This document shows positions 4,957 to 7,294 of a stretch of DNA of 7,294 bases, one piece after another. Within the stretch, counting starts at the first letter, position 1; the number at the start of each line of letters is the position of its first letter. Origin of the DNA: an uncultured Actinoplanes sp. (lineage in GTDB: Bacteria; Actinomycetota; Actinomycetes; Mycobacteriales; Micromonosporaceae); NCBI GenBank assembly GCA_934667465.1, contig CAKUMG010000269.1, forward strand, positions 1 to 7,294. The letters run 5' to 3'. Both the position numbers and the translations under genes were made by a program. Below the pieces are notes generated by a model. It was given only the letters and a program-made list of their open reading frames with translations, had not been told where the DNA came from and ran no database searches.

Positions 4957-4964
4957 CCACGCCC

Positions 4965-5624
4965 ATGGCGTCAGAGCGAGTCCCGGCCGGTGAGCACGAC
5001 GAGGTCCTGCTCCCGGACGAGGTGGGTGTGGGTCCCTGGCCGGGGCCGTGGCCCGAGGGTGACCGATACGACCACGACCTGCTCGCCGAGGGCGACCGGC
5101 GCAACGTCGTGGATCGCTACCGCTACTGGCGGCGCGAGGCGGTCGTCGCCGATCTCGACCGGCGCCGTCACCCCTTCCACGTCGCGATCGAGAACTGGCA
5201 GCACGACTTCAACATCGGGACGGTCGTGCGCAACGCGAACGCGTTCCTGGCGGCGGAGGTGCACATCGTCGGCCTGCGGCGCTGGAACCGGCGCGGCGCC
5301 ATGGTGACCGATCGTTATCAGCACGTCCGGCACCATCCCACGATCGAGGGTTTCGCGGGCTGGGCCGCGGAGTCCGGGCTCCCCGTCATCGGCATCGACA
5401 ACCTGCCCGGCTCGCGCCCCATGGAGAGCACCACGCTCCCGCGCGCCTGCGTCCTGATCTTCGGTCAGGAGGGCCCCGGCCTCTCCGACGCCGCCCGCGC
5501 TGCCTGCGACGAGCTCTTCTCGATCGCCCAGTACGGCTCGACCCGGTCGATCAACGCGGGCGTGGCGAGCGGCATCGCCATGCATTCATGGGTTCGCGCG
5601 CACGCCGGCCCGCCACCCGCCTGA
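4965..5624 (+). CDS. SpoU/TrmH-family RNA 2'-O-methyltransferase
   Basis: This 219-residue member of the SPOUT (SpoU/TrmH) class transfers a methyl group from S-adenosylmethionine to a ribose 2'-OH of tRNA or rRNA. The three class motifs are intact: motif 1 NWQHDFNIGTVVRNANAF (77-94, with the conserved N and R89), motif 2 LIFGQEGPGLS (164-174), and motif 3 with SINAGVASGIAM (195-206), which together form the knotted SAM site. The N-terminal 45 residues are acidic and lack the L30e-like RNA-binding domain of the RlmB/TsnR types. The exact RNA target cannot be told. The ATG at 4965 is preferred over the in-frame GTG at 4851: the longer reading adds 38 low-complexity residues, its GGAGG directly abuts the GTG, and TAGCCT stands just before 4965. 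It is divergent from trxA and followed after 73 bases by the DUF6758-like gene. Confidence 0.92.
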   Translation: MASERVPAGEHDEVLLPDEVGVGPWPGPWPEGDRYDHDLLAEGDRRNVVDRYRYWRREAVVADLDRRRHPFHVAIENWQHDFNIGTVVRNANAFLAAEVHIVGLRRWNRRGAMVTDRYQHVRHHPTIEGFAGWAAESGLPVIGIDNLPGSRPMESTTLPRACVLIFGQEGPGLSDAARAACDELFSIAQYGSTRSINAGVASGIAMHSWVRAHAGPPPA

Positions 5625-5662
5625 GACGCCCCGCGTCGAACCGCCCGGTTCTGCCGATCCGC

Positions 5663-5691
5663 TTGACGGGCGCCCGGCCGCACCCCACCGT
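5663..5691 (+). promoter_or_regulatory. Candidate promoter of the DUF6758-like gene
   Basis: TTGACG (5663-5668), a 17-base spacer and CACCGT (5686-5691) are followed by six bases and the GTG at 5698, again consistent with a leaderless start. The -35 is good; the -10 matches only A2 and T6 of TANNNT. The inverted repeat CACCCC / GGGGTG (5681-5686, 5695-5700) spans the -10 and the start codon. Confidence 0.45.
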
Positions 5692-5697
5692 TAGGGG

Positions 5698-6372
5698 GTG
5701 GGTGTCACGGTGAGTTGCCCCCGTTGTGCTGCGCAGGTCCGGCCGCCGGACCTGATGCACAGCGGCTGGCGTTGCGACAACTGTGGCGAGGTCCACCCGT
5801 TCCATGTCGCCGAGCACATCAGCCCGGAGATCATCGAGAGCGTCCGGCGGCAGCCGGCGCCGACGGCCGAGCGGACCCCGCTGTGGTGCCCCTGGCCGTT
5901 GCCGGCCGGGTGGATGGTGACCGGTGTCGGCTGGGCGGGCGACGACCGCTCCGGCGTCCGGGCCACGGCCCTGTCCTGCACGGGGCCCGACCCCCTCGGG
6001 GGTGGACCGGCCGACCTCGTCCTCATCGCCGAGCAGCCCGGCGTCGGCCTCGGAACCCGCTTCGCGGGGATTCCGGGCATCGACCCGGGTTATCTCATCG
6101 CGGAGGCGCTGGGCGACGCGGCGGGCCGGCCCGGTCCACACGCGAAGATCCGGGCCGGAGGGCACCCGACTCCCTTGTGGTGCGTCAAGTCCCCCGAGGA
6201 CCGCAGCGCCTATGTGAGTGAAGCCAAAGGAATGTGGCTCTATGCGGTAGCGTGGCCCGCAAGCGCGGGTTACTTCCTGGCCGAGCATGTCGTGCTCCAC
6301 GACCTCTCGGACGGCGTCGTGCCCGATCTTGTGTACGGAGCGCCGTCGCCGTACTTGCACGGGAGGGCCTGA
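5698..6372 (+). CDS. DUF6758-like zinc-ribbon protein
   Basis: This protein of up to 224 residues resembles the actinomycete family I know as DUF6758; no function is known to me. It opens with a zinc-ribbon: C7-x2-C10 (CPRC), a 15-residue gap with LMHSGWRC, and C26-x2-C29 (CDNC), followed by VHPFHVAEHI. The remainder is a conserved alpha/beta-looking domain with family segments TPLWCPWPLPAGWMVTGV, GWAGDDRSGVRATALSCTGP, PADLVLIAEQPGVGLG, PTPLWCVKSPEDRSAYV and GMWLYAVAWPASAGYF. No membrane segment or signal peptide is seen, so it is likely cytoplasmic. The start is uncertain between GTG 5698 and GTG 5710; 5698 is preferred from the promoter spacing, and 5710 would give MSCPRC. Neither has a good ribosome site. 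The gene may be partly read through from the methyltransferase gene 73 bases upstream. Confidence 0.85.
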   Translation: MGVTVSCPRCAAQVRPPDLMHSGWRCDNCGEVHPFHVAEHISPEIIESVRRQPAPTAERTPLWCPWPLPAGWMVTGVGWAGDDRSGVRATALSCTGPDPLGGGPADLVLIAEQPGVGLGTRFAGIPGIDPGYLIAEALGDAAGRPGPHAKIRAGGHPTPLWCVKSPEDRSAYVSEAKGMWLYAVAWPASAGYFLAEHVVLHDLSDGVVPDLVYGAPSPYLHGRA

Positions 6373-6421
6373 TTTGCGGGCCGTGACCTGCAGGAACGCC
6401 ATCGGCTTTTCGGGCACGATG

Positions 6422-6450
6422 TTCACACTGAGCATTTGAGCTGATACCGT
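6422..6450 (+). promoter_or_regulatory. Housekeeping-type promoter of the microprotein/PH operon
   Basis: TTCACA (6422-6427, 5/6 to TTGACA), a 17-base spacer and TACCGT (6445-6450, TANNNT) with an extended -10 TG at 6442-6443. The expected start near 6457 leaves a leader of about 44 bases containing the GGAGGAG ribosome site. TATTGT at 6454-6459 is a second possible -10 without a good -35. Confidence 0.65.
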
Positions 6451-6483
6451 GAGTATTGTCGCGGCGTCGACCGTACCCGCAAC

Positions 6484-6490
6484 GGAGGAG
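6484..6490 (+). promoter_or_regulatory. Shine-Dalgarno of the microprotein gene
   Basis: GGAGGAG lies 10 bases before the ATG at 6501. It fixes this start against the in-frame upstream start at 6456, which has no ribosome site and would add 15 Arg/Pro-rich residues. Confidence 0.75.
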
Positions 6491-6500
6491 CAGGCCCGCC

Positions 6501-6659
6501 ATGATCAAGAAGGTCCTCACCTGGCTTGGCATCGCATTCTTGATCTTCTTCATTGCGTTCAACCCGAACTCGGCGGCAGCCGTGTTCGAGTCGCTCGGAG
6601 ACACCATCGGGGACATTGCCCGCGGTTTCGGAACCTTCTTCACCAACCTCGTCGCTTAA
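6501..6659 (+). CDS. Small single-pass membrane protein (52 aa)
   Basis: This 52-residue protein begins with a short basic start (MIKK), followed by one hydrophobic segment at about residues 5-20 (VLTWLGIAFLIFFIAF), then NPNSAAA and an amphipathic C-terminal helix (VFESLGDTIGDIARGFGTFF). Short proteins of this layout recur in actinomycetes as conserved hypotheticals. The function is unknown; I infer membrane insertion with the amphipathic tail lying along the membrane. The ribosome site is strong, the upstream promoter clear, and the codons are G/C-ending, all supporting a real gene. It ends 9 bases before the ATG of the PH-domain protein, which lacks its own ribosome site, so translational coupling and a shared message are likely. 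Confidence 0.85.
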   Translation: MIKKVLTWLGIAFLIFFIAFNPNSAAAVFESLGDTIGDIARGFGTFFTNLVA

Positions 6660-6668
6660 CATCTGCGC

Positions 6669-7294
6669 ATGGGTCCTGGTGAGCCGCAGCAACCTGAGGG
6701 TGAGGGTGCGCGCCGCCCTCGGGACGACGACGAGTACTTCGGTCACAACGATCCCGTCGTGCGGGACGAGGGCCCGGAGTACGCCCGGGGTCAGGCCGGC
6801 CCGGACTACGGCCGGAACGCGGCCTATGCGGACGGTCCCGAGTATTCGTCCGCCGGCGGCTACGACGACTACGAGACGCGGGAGCAGCCGCGTTACCGGG
6901 AGCCGGACGAGTTCGACCCGCCCATCTTCACCGAGGACGAGCTCAAGGGGCTGGGCGGGGACGGCCCGGTCCCCGGTGGGACCCGGCGTGTGCTCCCGCT
7001 CGAGGACGAGCCGACCACACTGGTCTCCCGCTATCTGTTCCCGACCGAGCGCTACCGGGGCGAGTGGAAGCGGCACTGGATCCACCTCTCCACCCCGCTG
7101 GGCGTCGGCATCGGCGCGACCCTGCTGCTCGGCTATCTGGCCGGATTCCTGACCCGGCAGGACATCGCCGGGCTGGTGACCGCCGCCGTGCTGATCTGGC
7201 TGGGCGTGATGGGCTGGGTGGCCTGGAAGGTCGGCGACTGGTATTTCGACAGGTTCATCCTGACCAACAAACGGGTGATGGTCGTCAACGGCAT
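6669..7294 (+). CDS. PH-domain membrane protein (3' partial)
   Basis: 208 codons are present and the frame is open at the window end. Residues 1-90 are acidic, rich in Gly, Tyr, Pro and Arg, and likely disordered, with many Tyr in acidic settings (DEYFG, PEYAR, PDYG, PEYS, DDYET). Next come a linker (PIFTEDELKGLGG), the segment LVSRYLFPTERYRGEWKRHW, and two membrane helices at about 142-161 and 166-189. The stretch WYFDRFILTNKRVMVVNG starts a bacterial PH-like (bPH2/YdbT-type) domain, whose family pattern is 'xxTNxRhhhxxG'. The topology suggests a cytoplasmic N-tail and a cytoplasmic PH-like domain at the membrane. The biochemical role is unknown. The ATG at 6669 has no Shine-Dalgarno and follows the microprotein stop by 9 bases, pointing to coupled translation. 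The family assignment rests on the start of the domain only. Confidence 0.82.
   Translation, partial: MGPGEPQQPEGEGARRPRDDDEYFGHNDPVVRDEGPEYARGQAGPDYGRNAAYADGPEYSSAGGYDDYETREQPRYREPDEFDPPIFTEDELKGLGGDGPVPGGTRRVLPLEDEPTTLVSRYLFPTERYRGEWKRHWIHLSTPLGVGIGATLLLGYLAGFLTRQDIAGLVTAAVLIWLGVMGWVAWKVGDWYFDRFILTNKRVMVVNG

Larger units (their letters stand above)
4524..4964. other. Long divergent intergenic region, lower GC
   Basis: These 441 bases between trxA and the methyltransferase gene hold no convincing gene; the short open frames lack ribosome sites and family features. The composition is visibly less GC-rich than the flanking genes over about 4540-4860. It contains the SigR-type promoter of trxA, a 14-base perfect palindrome (4638-4651), a candidate TACTAT -10 on the minus strand (4666..4661), a CRP-like palindrome (4806-4821) beside a CCCTGTT direct repeat (4790-4805), GC-rich competing stems at 4882-4927, and a TAGCCT -10 at 4951. 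An unannotated small RNA could be encoded here, but I cannot show one. Confidence 0.6.

Noticed and set aside
4851..4964. GTG start at 4851 for the methyltransferase
   Set aside because: The GGAGG directly abuts the GTG, the added residues are low complexity, and a -10 element lies just before the ATG at 4965.
5551..6435. 294-residue minus-strand open frame opposite the DUF6758-like gene
   Set aside because: Shadow frame: Arg/Gly/Pro-rich, no motif, and the plus strand holds a zinc-ribbon gene with recognisable family segments.
6423..7085. 220-residue minus-strand open frame opposite the microprotein and PH gene
   Set aside because: Shadow of the real plus-strand frames, which have a ribosome site, promoter and membrane/PH features.
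1..7294. CRISPR array, tRNA/rRNA, transposase, toxin-antitoxin pair or phage defence genes
   Set aside because: Looked for on both strands; no regularly spaced repeats, cloverleaf with CCA-type ends, transposase motifs or recognisable toxin/antitoxin pair were seen.

Overview
The window is high-GC DNA with third-position G/C bias in every gene. It carries marks typical of actinomycetes: a thioredoxin gene behind a SigR/SigH-type promoter, a near-perfect actinobacterial/mycobacterial-type LexA (SOS) box, TANNNT -10 elements placed so close to start codons that leaderless transcripts are likely, an Rv2578c-type radical SAM protein, and DUF4190 and DUF6758-like proteins. A filamentous actinomycete (Micromonosporaceae- or Streptomyces-like) is the best guess. 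The genus cannot be fixed from the sequence alone.

Layout. (1) 1-678 (+): the 3' part of a short-chain dehydrogenase/reductase, ending at a 13-bp perfect hairpin shared with the convergent gene. (2) 721-1245 (-): a Q/P/G/Y-rich DUF4190-type membrane protein with a strong Shine-Dalgarno sequence. (3) 1514-1921 (-): a small YccU-like CoA-binding protein, probably leaderless. (4) 1922-2079: a strongly strand-asymmetric block, G-rich on the minus strand, with a G-quadruplex-type run. (5) 2077-3996 (-): an Rv2578c-family radical SAM protein interrupted in frame by a 294-residue intein placed exactly inside the CX3CX2C iron-sulfur motif. Its promoter overlaps a LexA box. (6) 4149-4523 (-): thioredoxin with its own SigR-like promoter and a textbook intrinsic terminator. 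(7) 4524-4964: a long divergent intergenic region of lower GC with several candidate regulatory sites. (8) 4965-5624 (+): a SpoU/TrmH-type RNA methyltransferase. (9) 5698-6372 (+): a zinc-ribbon DUF6758-like protein. (10) 6501-6659 (+): a 52-residue membrane microprotein. (11) 6669-end (+): the N-terminal part of a membrane protein with a bacterial PH-like domain, probably co-transcribed with the microprotein.

How it fits together. The minus-strand block has three separately controlled stress-related units rather than one operon. Thioredoxin is under a disulfide-stress type promoter and is closed by a terminator. The radical SAM gene then restarts from a LexA-type promoter. The CoA-binding gene has its own probable leaderless promoter. 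The most interesting point is the radical SAM gene: SOS-type control of a COG1533-like (photolyase/SplB-related) enzyme whose cluster-binding site is assembled only after protein splicing. The intein's first Cys sits in the place of the third cluster Cys. The second LAGLIDADG motif of the intein endonuclease appears degenerate. I see no CRISPR array, tRNA, rRNA, transposase, phage gene or recognisable defence system.
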